A stretch of DNA of 64,000 bases, from contig NC_092631.1 in the NCBI RefSeq assembly GCF_039555335.1, positions 12,151,701 to 12,215,700 of the forward strand, written 5' to 3'. Both the position numbers and the translations under genes were made by a program. How positions within the stretch are numbered: position 1 is the stretch's first letter; every line of letters begins with the position of its first letter. The notes beneath the pieces were generated by a model, which saw only the letters and a program-made list of their open reading frames with translations, searched no databases and was not told the origin of the DNA. Positions 10,501 through 21,609 of this stretch are shown piece after piece. Source of the stretch: Amphiura filiformis. Taxonomy: Eukaryota > Echinodermata > Ophiuroidea > Amphilepidida > Amphiuridae.

Positions 10501-13227
10501 TTTTGATGTTTCTAACAAGAAGGAGATTGTGGCGATTTTTCATGTTTATTATAAAAAATATCACCTTTAAGAATAAACCAAGGGTGAAATATTTTCAGAA
10601 AATATTCTTATGTTCATCCTCTTTCCAAATTGCATAAAAAAATTAGAACTTTGATAGTCACCAAACTAGGCCCACTGTGCAGGGGTGACTGTATATTCCC
10701 GGGTGTATATTCTTCTTTTTGAATATGGTTTGCCCAGCTCAATTTATTGTTTATTTCTACTCCTAAGTAGAGTGATTTGTCACTGTTTCTAAGATGGTAT
10801 CACCCATCTTAAACTTGTCTGGATCAAATTTTTCTTATGGGTGATGTTCATAGTGTAGCATTTGGACTTGTTAAACTTCATCTGCCAACGCTTTTCCCAT
10901 TTACACAAGCGATCAATATCTTTTTGAAGGTCAAGGCTGTCTTGGATGTTTTCAATTTGCCTGTACAAGATGCAGTCATACTGCTAACAGACGGACTTCT
11001 GACGTAAGATCATCTGATATGTCATTCAGGTACATCAAAAATATCAGCGGGCCTAGGACAGTGCCCTGTGGCACTCCGGAGGCTATGTGAATGGAGGTTG
11101 AAACTGCGCCTTCCAAAATAACTTGCTGGGGTCTTTGAGACTTTGAGTGAGAAATGTCCTAATCCAAGGGTAGCGCTAGGCTGCATTTGGAGTCCCGGAC
11201 TCACCAAAATACAGTTGGGACCCGCTATTTTTAAATTTGCTGCAAGTTCAGGGGTTCCTGCAGACCCCAGTTTTTCAATCTAGCGAACATACTATTTATG
11301 CTGCATTTGTGCAACTCTGACTCACCAACTTGTACTACGGACCCCCTACTTTTTTATTTTCTGCAAGTCCCTGCGGACTCTGGAATGTTTTGGCCTAGCG
11401 CTACCACTGTCCTAATCCAGGTATGGAGCGAGCCATGTATTCCTGCATGACTAAGCTTTGCAAGGAGTCTTTTGTGAGGGACAGCAGCATCAAATGCTAA
11501 CAGTAAACAGTAAATGGGAAACCGTTCTAGTTAGTACAGGGATCTATACGGTGATTTCTTTATCTTGGGTGGATCACCGCATAGGCATTTTACATTGAAA
11601 ATACATGTCACCCATGCACCACGCAATTGAATAGGTTCGCTTGTTACCAGTTGCTCTCCTCTATGTAATCGGCAATCGCGGAGCCTATAAAACGTGGCGC
11701 ACATATCATGACATCGGGAATTGACGCAAATTTTAAGGTAAAAAAAGCAGTCATACCTAGAAAGGATAAAATTCAAATTGAGAAAATATTCTAGGTATGA
11801 CTTAATTGTTGTACCGTACTACATGTACGTTCTAGTAGCAAATGTATTGACAGCTCGGTGGTCGAGTGGACATCCCTACTGCCTACAAACATGCAAATTA
11901 CAATACATGACATAAACATAAATCATCCTGATCAAATGGATCTTCAACAACTCTTCCTATACCTTTGTACAGGAGCCAAGCGTTGTTAATCCATGATGAA
12001 TCCACACTTTTCCAGTAGCGTATACATACGCGAACGCACTCAACGCAGGGTTACGTGTACGGCACGCGTTACCCGTGAGCGCGTAAAATTCGTCATGACT
12101 GGAACTTATGCGTAAATACTTTCTTAATGTTATTATTGGGGTACTACACCCCTGGCCAATTTTGTGCCTATTTTTGCATTTTTCTCAAAAATTATAGCTC
12201 ATTGGTGACAAGTAAGATATGTATAAATATAGGGGCAAGGACTACACCTACTGTACTGAAAATTAAGCAAGTCAAAGCAAGTAGTTATTGATTTATTGAT
12301 CAAATATTGGTTTTCCCTCATTTTTGACTGTAACTCCACAACTGTTGTCTGTGCTGAAATAAAATTTCCATTGCAGTAGTTGTAGTCCTTGCCATATACA
12401 TATCTTGGGCAGGGGTGTAGTACCCCCTTATTAGTAACAGCTAAACATTCTTTTGTTTTATTGCTGATAGGCCATCAACATAGAACTCACCGGCGATGAT
12501 GTTATGGTCGAGTGGCAATAAACTTTATAACAAACGGATATTCCGAATGGAGGCATCATCAGAATAAGACGGTATTTAGCTTGTTTTCGTTGTTGAAAGG
12601 GATTCATTAGAGAATAAATGATAGGATTTTGTCTTTTGCCTATCCAATATTGTGTCATAATGGATGGGCTGGCCAATATTTTGAGTAGTGGATGCCAGCG
12701 CGGCCGGTATCCGTATCCACTACGATACCGTATTATCGCTATGCGCGTGGGTAGCGCGCCTGACTAATATCACTATCAGCTATTGTGAGATATTGTACAC
12801 TAGAAAACCAATCAAATTATGTGAATTCTTTACAAGACGCACCCATTGAATAAGAATCATGTTTCACCGTTGTTCATCACCGATTAACAACTCGCGTCCG
12901 GCGCGTCTACGTGGTTTACTTCGGTCTTCGAAGTAAACCACGCAGCGCGCAGATGACGCGGCCGCATCGTTGTTAATCGGTGATGAACAACGGTGAAACA
13001 TGGTTGAATCCCTAATTGTATGTAGCATTGGATTGCATGATTGAACGAGAATCCATGCTGGCAGGTGATCTATTAAAAAACACAACAAAATTTACCTCTT
13101 CAATGACATTATTTGAGCATGAGTTGTCATGTACATTCTTCATTTTAAACATACACGTAGGAAGCTCAATCTGAGCTTTAGAATAATCGTAGTAAGGCTT
13201 TACTTTGAACATTCCAGGACCATTCAT
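7140..13227 (-). CDS. AIMP2: AIMP2 (p38/JTV-1), multi-tRNA-synthetase complex scaffold, complete
   Basis: Four exons on the minus strand (13096-13227, 9438-9662, 8630-8855, 7140-7537) join in phase (0, 0, 1) to 326 codons; the human protein has 320. Known role: the central cytosolic scaffold of the multi-aminoacyl-tRNA synthetase complex, with an N-terminal segment that holds lysyl-tRNA synthetase, a leucine-zipper segment and a C-terminal GST-like domain. Visible here: an N-terminal lysyl-synthetase-binding-like peptide (residues ~6-35, with VKPYYD and ELPTCMFKM), a heptad-rich helix from exon 2 (~45-85), and a thioredoxin/GST-like fold (~120-326, with IYANPNSPPLSL, GITLIWKD, NVARYLARL and DAVVWSTLHQ). 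Either the first Met or the Met six residues in could start it; the latter gives 321 residues, closer to the family. All splice sites are GT-AG. Introns carry many MITEs, yet the frame is intact. Confidence 0.95.
7651..7922. mobile_element. MITE in AIMP2 intron 3
   Basis: Inverted ends: AGGCCAAAAAACGATTGTTT and GCTTGTCCTCCAC at the left, with the complement GTGGAGGACAAGTAACAA...GCCT at the right. About 270 bp, no protein. Target duplication unclear. Confidence 0.65.
8349..8571. mobile_element. hAT-like MITE in AIMP2 intron 3
   Basis: The ends CAGTCGCGGCACCAGGAATT and AATTCCTGGCACCGCCACTG are inverted repeats. The flanks CCAATGTA and CCGCTGTA agree at 6 of 8 positions, compatible with a decayed 8-bp duplication. 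The interior is C/G-run rich. Confidence 0.65.
8630..8855 (-). CDS. AIMP2: AIMP2 coding exon 3
   Basis: 226 bases, acceptor TTTCAG and donor GTAGGT (ends phase 1). Contains the conserved DIVIYANPNSPPLSL, HIHSSVKNVPE and GITLIWKD blocks: the first half of the GST-like module. Confidence 0.95.
9060..9412 (-). repeat. Dispersed repeat of the GCCTCCACCGCG family in AIMP2 intron 2
   Basis: The terminus (complement TATGCCTCCACCGCGTGGCA at ~9355-9375) and body (TTGACTTCAGATTTTCAGG, GGTCAGAAACTGGCTAC on the minus strand) match 41626-41830 in the opposite orientation. Upstream are GACCTCA-rich repeats. The end carries a small palindrome. Class not determined; non-coding. Confidence 0.65.
9438..9662 (-). 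CDS. AIMP2: AIMP2 coding exon 2
   Basis: 75 codons, acceptor TATAG and donor GTAAG. Starts EDAELAALECRQESILQEL: a charged, leucine-spaced helix matching the family's coiled-coil segment (compare the ALESRQDDIL motif of vertebrate AIMP2), followed by a low-complexity Ser/Thr/Lys linker. Confidence 0.9.
9826..9946. mobile_element. Solo half of a TTAA-flanked palindromic MITE
   Basis: Matches one arm of the complete element at 52225-52884 (ATTATTTGATATC, TTCAGAATACAATTCGAT, TGATGTGCTCTCAT) and ends CCC-TTAA at 9943-9946. The opposite arm was not found beside it. Confidence 0.6.
9947..10679. other. AIMP2 intron 1, nothing recognised
   Basis: An open frame at 10022-10405 (+) shows no motif I recognise and no neighbouring exon logic; treated as chance. 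Confidence 0.35.
10680..11500 (-). pseudogene. Non-LTR retrotransposon (LINE) reverse-transcriptase fragment
   Basis: Read on the minus strand, successive frames give RT motifs in the right order: AFDAAVPHKRLLAKL and GIHGS.HTWIR (fingers/palm), SGVPQGTVLGPLIFLMYLND (the QG box), a damaged ADD-box region, then KWEKRWQMKFN and LGVEINNKLSWANHIQK (thumb side). This order is typical of CR1/Jockey-type LINEs. Stop codons and frameshifts show it is dead, and a MITE at 11167-11407 splits it. It lies in AIMP2 intron 1 in the same orientation as the gene. Confidence 0.8.
11167..11407. mobile_element. 241-bp MITE inserted in the LINE fragment, 12-bp duplication
   Basis: Inverted ends GGTAGCGCTAGG and CCTAGCGCTACC. 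The flanks are TGTCCTAATCCA on both sides (11155-11166 and 11408-11419). Removing the element and one copy restores continuity of the RT fragment, so the insertion is later than the LINE. The duplication is unusually long for a TIR element. Confidence 0.75.
11750..11801. repeat. Short perfect hairpin
   Basis: GTCATACCTAG (11750-11760) and CTAGGTATGAC (11791-11801) are perfect complements around a 30-base loop. Function unknown; in AIMP2 intron 1. Confidence 0.5.
12136..12427. mobile_element. MITE with GGTACTACACCCCTG ends in AIMP2 intron 1
   Basis: Inverted ends GGTACTACACCCCTGGCC and GGGCAGGGGTGTAGTACC. TTATTA flanks both sides (12130-12135 and 12428-12433), giving a TTA or TTATTA target duplication. 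About 292 bp, no ORF. Confidence 0.7.
12858..13002. mobile_element. 145-bp MITE next to AIMP2 exon 1
   Basis: Ends CATGTTTCACCGTTGTTCAT and its complement form a long inverted repeat (~34 bp each). The centre is a second GC-rich hairpin (CGTGGTTTACTTCG against CGAAGTAAACCACG). It lies ~95 bases inside intron 1. Confidence 0.85.
13096..13227 (-). CDS. AIMP2: AIMP2 coding exon 1
   Basis: 44 codons from ATG at 13227, ending VIEE before a GTAAAT donor (phase 0). Holds the conserved LysRS-binding-like N-terminus. The 5' UTR boundary is not determined. Confidence 0.9.
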
Positions 13228-13930
13228 CGCGACTGACCAGGCTTTAAAATTAAATTACATAGAGTTTACACAGTGGTGTACATTCCATTGAAACACATAC
13301 ACATACACAGATATACACCGGGCCATGTGGCTAGTCTCTTTTACCGGCTCAGAGGAAGTACTCAATAATATTGCATTGTTGCATTCAATTCAGCTGCGTA
13401 TTCAGCGCGCTGCATCTGCTATAGAGATTAATCTTGTGGCCCTATCGGCGTTTCTAGACTTTGTCCGCTCTGACTTGGCGAAACTCAGCCTGGCGAAACT
13501 TTATGGCTGGCCATTGTGGTCAAAATGGTTGAAATGGTCTGACAAAAAATGAAAGAGAAAATCAGGAGTTTGTAAACCACTGCTTACAAACAAAACCAAT
13601 AATTATCTCTTTTTTGTGATATTAGCGTTCCCTTCTTCACCTTGAAGTTGAAAAAAGAAATTGTTTTTTAAGGGTGCCCTAGGGGTTAAAAATAGCCTGA
13701 CCAAAGTTACCCCACATTTGGGGCAACTTTGGACAGAGTATTACATTCCACAAAGAAAAAAAAATTCAAAAATTGAACTTCGCTGTATATGGGCAAGTTG
13801 TTGTTTTTTGTGACATTTGACCCCTTGCAAAATTAATCAAGCACACGTCCTTGCTCACATATATCGATTTTTATTTTTTCTGAAAAAGGTGTAGGCCTAA
13901 AAATATGCTAATTTTTGGCCAAAAATCCTG
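13228..13930. other. Upstream flank of AIMP2
   Basis: Presumably contains the AIMP2 promoter and 5' UTR for minus-strand transcription, but no TATA box or CpG-rich block stands out. No gene recognised. Confidence 0.35.
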
Positions 13931-13936
13931 ATTTTT

Positions 13937-14085
13937 TCGTAAATTTCGAGGAAATTGAACATGAGTGAGTATTAGGCCTATTTCTTCCAAATATATTTCT
14001 TAACAAATTGATTTGTTCGTAAATTTCGAGGAAATTGAACATGAGTGAGTATTATTTCTTCCAAATATATTTCTTAACAAATTGA
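13937..14085. repeat. Direct duplication of ~72 bp, one copy with an extra GGCCTA
   Basis: The block TTCGTAAATTTCGAGGAAAT ... TTCTTAACAAATTGA occurs twice (13937-14011 and 14014-14085). The copies agree except that the first contains TAGGCCTA (13973-13980) where the second has TA alone. Confidence 0.9.
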
Positions 14086-14130
14086 CACCAAATAGGGGCC
14101 TATGCCTATCAAAAACAATATTGCTGTACG

Positions 14131-14671
14131 AATATATGACCCCCGGGGGAGGCACTCCCTATCTGAAATGGCAGGGATGTGCCTCGGCCATGTTAAAAGT
14201 AGGGGGCATTCAGGTCAAATGTACAATTACAAAAATATGGGGTCATTCAGTACACAACCTGAATAAAAATGGGGTCATTCGGTATGAAACTTTGAAAAAA
14301 GGATGGTCATTGGGGTAACAAAAAGTAAAATGGGAGTTATTGAGTACAGGATTTCCAAAAGAGTAAATAAGTGCCAAACTGCGTAAAAACAACTTGGCCA
14401 TCTTGGAAATGTGAAAAATCTCATTATTTCTGGAGGAGAACACAAATACCACCTAAATTTGGGAATTAAAAGGGGGGTCATTGGGTATAGCAAGAAATAG
14501 AAAAAGGGGGTCATTGAGTACATGAAATTTTTTTAAAGGGGGTCATTGGGTATTAGGTAGGACCATAACACAAAAAGGGGGTCATTGGGTACAAGCCGGT
14601 TTGAAAAAGGGGTCTATCCGGAGGCACATGATGCATATCTGTCATGGAAGTGCCCCCCCAGGATATGACCA
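14131..14671. mobile_element. Inverted-repeat element with GGGGTCATTNGGTA array
   Basis: The ends ATATGACCCCCGGGGGAGGC and its approximate complement (CCCCCCAGGATATGACC) are inverted. Between them GGGGTCATT(C/G)(A/G)GTA recurs about eight times at ~25-70 bp spacing in one orientation. No conserved protein. Confidence 0.6.
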
Positions 14672-15042
14672 TTTAAAAAGATACAAAGGTTCCCACGTGA
14701 CATCGTGAAATATTATTAGTTTTATGAAAGTTATTATAGTTAGGGTCGTTTTATCTTTTCAGTTTCGGTTCCTGTTTCAGTTTTCGGTTTCGGATCTCAT
14801 TGTTATTGAAGTGTTAGCAACATGCGCGTATTTTTCTTTGGGGGGGGCTAAATTTGGGGGCGCCAGCCCCTCGGGGTCAAAGTAGGGGGCGGCAAAAACG
14901 AAGGGGCGGCGGAAGAAGAAGGGGCGGCAAAAAGAAGGGCGACAAAAAGAAGAAACACGGCAGTTGTCGGAAACCCACATTTAAAGTAGGTATGTCACAG
15001 TGGCTGCACAATAATTCTGCTACACTGTGCATGCAAGCATAA
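14672..15042. other. Non-coding, G/C-run stretch
   Basis: Positions 14840-14955 are low-complexity GGGGCGGC / AAGAAG sequence. No gene. Confidence 0.4.
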
Positions 15043-15044
15043 CA

Positions 15045-16877
15045 CACTGCAAAAAAAAAGTGTTCTGAATTAGAACACTAAAAATTGTAACACTTATTGA
15101 ACATATAAAAGTGTACTGATTGTGAACACCAAGTGTTCCAGACTTTAACACAACAGTATAATTTGTGAACACGTGTGTTCACCTTTTGAACACTTGATGT
15201 TAACATATTGTCGTCATTTTGTGAACATGGTGTGTTCATGTTTTGAACACCTAATGTTAAAACTTTGAACACAAAGTGTTCCAAATCCTAACACATTTAC
15301 ATGTTCAATGCCATGTAACACTTTAAGAACACATTTACATGTTCAAAATCAAATGTGTTCAGCTTTAGAACACTTGTGTTCTAATCATTTAGAACACTTG
15401 TGTTCTAATCTTTGAACACTGAGTTGTGTTCACAAATGTCATACACTTAGTGTTCAAGTCTGGAACATATGACACTTAGGCCTACATATGTTCAATAAGT
15501 GTTACAAAAGGGATGCAATACGCCTACACAAAGCAAAGTACAATGGGTCAATGTATAAATGTACACCTTTGTCCGAAATTTAATTGTAACAACAGACTCA
15601 GTAGTAAATTACAGCAAACCTAGGGCTAGGCCTATGCATGTTTGACTAGTGCAACATCGCAATTACATCTATTCCATCAGGCATGCCATAGCATGAAATC
15701 GACCCGCATACTGACCAGTTGTAAGACACACTCGTCAGAGGTTTAGGCCTACAGTATAATTCACATTAGGCCTATATCAAATTGCAGATTTGCACACTGT
15801 CTGACCATGTGACTATTGCATGGTCATGATTGATAAGCTTACTGCGCATTCATTAAAATGCACTAAAACCACGCAATACAAAAACGATGAATTTACATTT
15901 TTAGTCTCGTTGTTCTATGATATGTGGAGAACACGTTCGATATATTTGTTTTTAAATAAAATGGTATTTTGTGGGTAAAATCTCACCTCCAAATCCCCGT
16001 CCAAATCGCGGTTTCTCACTCCGATGACATCGTCTGTTCTATTATACGGTGCAACGACGCATGCGTGGCCCAGCACGTGGTAAATATAGCCTACATACAT
16101 ACAGTGTTCAAAACGAACACATTACATGTTCATTCAGTGTAAAAGTTGTGAACACCTTTATGGGCGTGCACCCAGAGTTATTTGGAGTATAGTATAGGCC
16201 TAAATTTCAATATTCGACGTAAGCCTACCCCTATACATGTAATAGGCCTATTTTCAGGTATTTTCTATAAACCGCAAAATGTTCAATGTTCTTTCATTCC
16301 GTGCAAGCTGCAGGCCTGTGTAAAATAAAATGAGAACAACTGATGATCTCCATAATAGTAACCAATTATAAAAATGGTTTTACAATCAGGCGAGCATTTT
16401 ATGCTATATGCCTATATTAATAGTGTTGTGAAAATTGTAGATTAAACATACAGTGTTCATTTTATGAACATTTAGTGAATGATCAAACACTATGTGTTTA
16501 AAAGTTTCCTCTGACGTTATGTTACGAACACTAAGCATTACAAAATTGAATGCAGTATGTCAAATAGGCCTATATGTCGAATTTGAACAGGTGGTGTTCT
16601 AATGCTGAACATTTCAAACACTATGTGTTAAAAGTTTCCTCTGACATTATGTTACGAACACTAAGCATTCTGAAATTGAATACAGTATGTCAACATTTGA
16701 ACAGGTGGTGTTCTAATGCTGAACACTTCAAACACTATGTGTTTAAAAGTTTCCTCTGACGTTATGTTACGAACACTAAGCATTATGGTTACGAACACCA
16801 AGCATTATGAAATTGAATACAGTGTGTCAAATTTTGCACAGGTGGTGTTCTAATGTTGAACACTTTTTTTTGCAGTG
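15045..16877. mobile_element. CACTA-like non-autonomous element, 1,833 bp, GTGTTC subterminal repeats
   Basis: The ends CACTGCAAAAAAAAAGTGTTC and their complement are perfect inverted repeats. The dinucleotide CA flanks both sides (15043-15044 and 16878-16879), compatible with a 2-bp duplication. GTGTTC/GAACAC motifs, often paired as palindromes, fill the first ~430 and the last ~430 bases. A direct repeat of ~135 bp (GAACAGGTGGTGTTCTAATG block) lies at 16580-16860. CACTG ends, short duplication and dense subterminal repeats fit the CACTA/CMC superfamily by analogy. No transposase. Confidence 0.7.
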
Positions 16878-16879
16878 CA

Positions 16880-18389
16880 GTGAATTGAAAAGGGCGCGCT
16901 TCAAATTTGGCCAATTTTAAAAAACATCCATGTCGATAAATGAATTTCCTCATATGCTTCATTTATCCAAATTGTTTAAATTTTTAATATATGGTGTGTG
17001 AAGCCTTTCCGAGGCTAACAGCGGGTCCTCAAAAATTAAAAATTGTTTTGTTTAAGAGCTACTGCCTGTTTTTATGGATTTTTGAAGATCGCTGTAATCA
17101 GTAAATATAGGCCTATTGAAGTAAAGGGACCTACCACCATTTAGCTGAAATACTAATCTTTCTTAGCATGTAAATTATTTCCGTCGACAACAAATGAAGC
17201 ACTTCCCTAAAACTAGTTGAAGCAAAACATTAATCAATGATATTTTGGGGGAGTAATTTTCCAAACCACAATAGCTCTAAGCCATTGTGTGTGTCCAAGG
17301 ACATACTATTTTTGTATACGCGGTGCAGTAGAATGGGTGTTCCTTTTACCGATTTTCCTCCCTTGTTAATCCAGATGACAAAATGTTAATTTAAAGTCTC
17401 ATTGCAACTGAATTTTTATTTTTACTTTTCGGACTTGGCTTTGAGTAATGGTGACACATACCATGTTTACAGTAAAAATGAAAATTATATTCCAGACACC
17501 GTCAAAATGTCAAACTTTTTATATTTTTGCATTGTTTTTAAATAATTAACTGCAGTTCATTTATTCAACCTCATAACAGGATCATACTTAAAATTTATGA
17601 TGAATGAACAGACGTTCATTAAATATTGAAAAAAACCCAAAATTACTCATGCCTAATTTGCATAATAATATCATAAATACATAATTAGCTGTAATTACCT
17701 AATTTGCATAATTAATTACTTTTTGTGTATTTTTTGTTATCAATTGAAAGAACTTTGTAGAACTTTGTGCAAAAAAAACCCCGCACCTTTATCATGTACG
17801 GTTTTCTATTGGCATAAATTTTGCATATTAATTAGCTGAACTTAGTCATTTTTTGAGATTTAATTTGTCTGCAGATTGGCCGAAATTGCTAAAATAGTAT
17901 ATTTGGTTAATTTATTATAATTATTCAATGATACATTTTTAAATTTTGTTTTCTGTAACGAAGTCAGGAAAGATAGGCATTTAACATGTGATATTTAAAT
18001 TAACGCTGCTTTTTCATTTGTGGCAGGATTTCATTCCATCTACGAGCATCTTTAAATTGACACTACATCACAATGCATTGACCGATTTCAATTCTGTTTT
18101 TGATTTTTGATGCTTTAATAAAGCTTAATAATGTAGGAACATTAAATAACGTGTTTCTGCTGCGATTATTTTTGAGGTGATATGCCTATTTAAAGATAAT
18201 AAAGAAAATGTGCCCCGAAAAATAAAGAAAATAATAAGAAATTTGAACTGTATTTGTGACATAAAAATCGCCATTTTACATGCGATATTAATGGAAGAGG
18301 TGTCATTTTAAAGCTTTAAAACAGTCCTCAGCGTTTAGCATACCAGAGATGGTGCATGTCCAAGCATAATAGTCTTTACCCATAATGAG
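16880..18389. other. AT-rich intergenic, no gene
   Basis: Low-complexity AT-rich DNA with CCTAATTTGCATAATTAATTA-like stretches at 17650-17850. Nothing coding supported. Confidence 0.45.
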
Positions 18390-18640
18390 TACCCAAATAA
18401 ACATGACCAGAATTTTCTAGTCAAAATGACTATGACTATTTTACTTGGAAATCTAGTCAAATTGACCAGATTCTAGTCAAAAATGACTAGTTCTTTGTTG
18501 ACCAGATTATCTTGTCACTTCTGGTGACTAGATTATTTTGGTCAAAACTACTAGATTCTAGTAAGGTCTTATTTCACACCGGAATCTAGTTAAATTTCAG
18601 TTTCTTGTCAAAAATGACAAGGTATTTTTAAGAGTGTATG
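18390..18640. mobile_element. Short element built of TAGTCAAAATGACTA motifs
   Basis: CTAGTCA/TGACTAG and GACCAGA motifs recur about ten times in both orientations over 250 bp. The right end reads TATTTTTAAGAGTGTA. Same design as its two neighbours (poly-A/T-bordered ends plus short palindromic arrays), but the left end is not clearly inverted. Confidence 0.5.
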
Positions 18641-18730
18641 TATGTGCACTGGCTGCTCTGGGGAAAGATATTTGTTCATCCTATCAACCCAGAGAACTGA
18701 GGTAAAATAACTTTCATACCTAGCATGCCT

Positions 18731-19632
18731 ACACAGCAAAAACACTGTTTAAAATGTCGCTGTTTAAAACGATGTTGTTCAAACTTTGAACAACATTGTT
18801 TAAAAGACAGACCTTGAATTTTAAACAGTGTGTGTTTAATTGATGAATAATACCAAAAAAGGAACTTTTAAACAACGTTGTTTAAAAAAGATCGAATTTT
18901 GCAAAAGAGGGGTTTCCTTCCTTGAAATCAGGGTCAGATGCATCATCATGGCGGATGACTATGTGATTGACTTGCTCCAAAAGTGGGAAATTACAGACCT
19001 AATTGATATATTCAGAGGTAAGTGTTTGGTTTAATTATTGTTTGATGTGATAGAGTATTATATGAATACACAGTTGTGTGTTGTACATGCTAAATGATGC
19101 AAGCTGTGCAGTAGTATGCAGCCGTGACAAGTACAGTATGAGTGTAAGCTTAACCACATCAAACAATATTTAAACCAAACACTTAACTTACCTCTGAATG
19201 TATCACATTCATACTGTTCATGCACATGTGCATGTTTTACAGTCAGTTCTTCTTGCCCATTCTCCCAAGTAAATTGATTTCAACAAACAAAAATGTTTAA
19301 AACTTTTAAACAACAAGTTTAAACAACTATGTATGTTTAAACAATTGTTTTAAACAACAGCCATAAACAGCTTTAAACAACTGTTTGTTTTAAACATTTG
19401 TTGTTTAAAATACTTTAAACAACTGTGTACATTTAAACAACTAAAGTTAAACAACCCATATGTTTAAAAACTGTTGTTTAAAATATTGTTTAAAATTTTA
19501 AACAATTGGATGTTTAAAGTTTAAACAACCCAAGGTTGTTTAAACTTTGAACAGGAGTTGTTAGAGTGACCGGCATAAACAGTGTTGTTTAAAAATTTTA
19601 AACAGTTGTTTAAAATATTTTTTACTGTGTGT
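18731..19632. mobile_element. Element with TTTAAACAAC palindromic arrays, ~0.9 kb
   Basis: The ends CACAGCAAAAAC and TTTTTTACTGTG are approximate inverted repeats. GTTTAAA/TTTAAAC-type motifs (GTTGTTTAAA, TTTAAACAACTG) fill 18745-18890 and 19290-19620. The interior holds a small inverted pair around 19010-19200 (AAGTGTTTGGTTTAA). No transposase. Same architecture as 15045-16877. Confidence 0.65.
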
Positions 19633-19699
19633 GACTTTTGTGTATGCAACTTACCGGCTCACTACAAATATTACTGTATCCAAATGCTTGTTAAACAAG

Positions 19700-20435
19700 A
19701 TACCAAATCTCGCGCCAATCGACTCTTTAGGATTCCACGACTCTTTAGGATATTTGGTTAAAAAGATACAGGGTTATGTGCACTAAGTACAAAAAGTGAA
19801 TATCTCATTAACCAAACCTACAGATATGCGGCCACTGACCTTTTTGTTCCTTACGACCCACCGGAGGAAAAGTTTTTTTTTGTTCCTTATGACCAGACGA
19901 AAAGTTTGACATATAGCACGACTCTCTAGGATATTTGGTTAAAAAGATACAGAGTTAAGTGCACAAAGTACAATAAGTGACTATATCTCATTAACCAATG
20001 ATCGTGCAGATACGCGACCACTGACTTTTTTGTTCCTTATGACCAGAAGAAAAGTTTGACATATGACACGACTCTCTAGGATATTTGGTTAAGAAGATAG
20101 AGGGTTAAGTGCACAAAGACCAAAAAGTCATTAACCAATGATCGTACAGATACACGACCACTGACTTTTTTGTTCCTTATGACCAGACGAAAAGTTGACA
20201 TATAGCACGACTCTCTAGGATATTTGGTTAAAAAGATACAGAGTTAAGTGCACAAAGTAGGCCCTACAATAAGTGACTATATCTCATTAACCAATGATCG
20301 TGCAGATACGCGACCACTGACTTTTTTGTTCCTTATGACCAGAAGAAAAGTTTGACATATGGCACGACTCTCTAGGATACTAGTATTTGGTTAAGAAGAT
20401 AGAGGGTTAAGTGCACAAAGACCAAAAAGTGACTA
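19700..20435. repeat. Satellite array (~150 bp monomer), left block
   Basis: About five monomers marked by CTCTAGGATATTTGGTTAA at 19747, 19928, 20078, 20217 and 20374 (spacing 139-181 bp through small indels). Other marks: GACCAGACGAAAAGTTTGAC and ATCTCATTAACCAATGATCG. The array is cut at TA (20434-20435) by the large inverted-repeat element and continues at 35157. Confidence 0.95.
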
Positions 20436-21004
20436 GGGGAGAGCGGGGAGTGTTCGCCCTAGGGGCAGGTTCGCCCACCCCTTGTTTCTCAGCACTCTGG
20501 CTATCGGGGAATTTGGTGATGGCAAAATTAGATGACATAGGTCATTATAAACTTCTCATATTAGCTACGCGACATATATGGACGTGTTCATCGAACTACA
20601 ACCAAAAAAAAAAAAAAATTACACCAAAACGTATTTTGTTCTTGCATTCATCATGTTGTATTATCATTGATACATAAATACAGATGGTTTTAATGGAAAT
20701 CTGTATTGGGAACATATGGGATTTGTCAAAGATTTAATGCAGTTATAAACTCCTTATTCGATTTTTATTTTGCATACCCTGAAGAAAATACAAAAATGTG
20801 CACAAGGGGCACGTTCGCCCTTTTGATGATGGGGCATGTTCGCCCTATATCTTCCCCGGGCGGACTTACCCCAAACTGGAGGGCGGACCTGCCCCATCAG
20901 CGTATTATGCAAAATATTGATAATTATACCATTAAACAAGGTAAAACTACTGAAAAGCATGTTTTTTAAAGTCATGAGGTATTAGTATTACTCATACCAC
21001 CGTT

Positions 21005-21330
21005 TATGTATGGCACGCCAGAGTGGACAAAACCTTTAAAAAAAACCATCGAGAAAAAAACCACATTGAGAAATAAAAAACTCCATCGAGAAAAAAAATC
21101 ACATCGAGAAAAAAAAAAAAATCCCACCGAGAAAAAAAAATCACATTGAGAAAGAAAAAAATCCATCGAGAAAAAAAAACACATTGAGAAAGAAAAAACT
21201 CGACCGAGAAAAAAAAACTCACTGAGCAAAAAAAAACTCCAACGAAAAAAAACTAATCGAGAATAAAAAAAGTCATGGAGAAGTAAAAAAACCGCATCGA
21301 GAAGTAGTCTCCTCCGCAGTCAGTTTATTC
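21005..21330. repeat. Arm segment: CATCGAGAAAAAAA low-complexity array (left)
   Basis: About 14 units of a ~20-bp A-rich motif follow GGCACGCCAGAGTGGACAAA. The same block is inverted at 34376-34735. Open frames across it encode only Phe/Ser/Lys runs and are artefacts. Confidence 0.85.
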
Positions 21331-21609
21331 GAGTTGAGTCAAGTTTCACAGGGAAAATATGCCACATAGTGCCAGGTTGGCACTTGCCAACTGATGCCAA
21401 TGTGGCATTTGCCAGGTTCGGCCAAGAAGAATGTGCAAGGGGTACGCACAACCAGGCATTTGCAGTCACGGGCCAAATTGGCATTTGCCATCAATATCCA
21501 GAGTGTCAGAAATCATTGGCATCTGCCAATTGTACCAGGTTGGCAAGTGTCAATCTGGCAGGGGTTGGCATTATCATTTTTTGGTGATTTATAGATTTGT
21601 ATTATTTTT

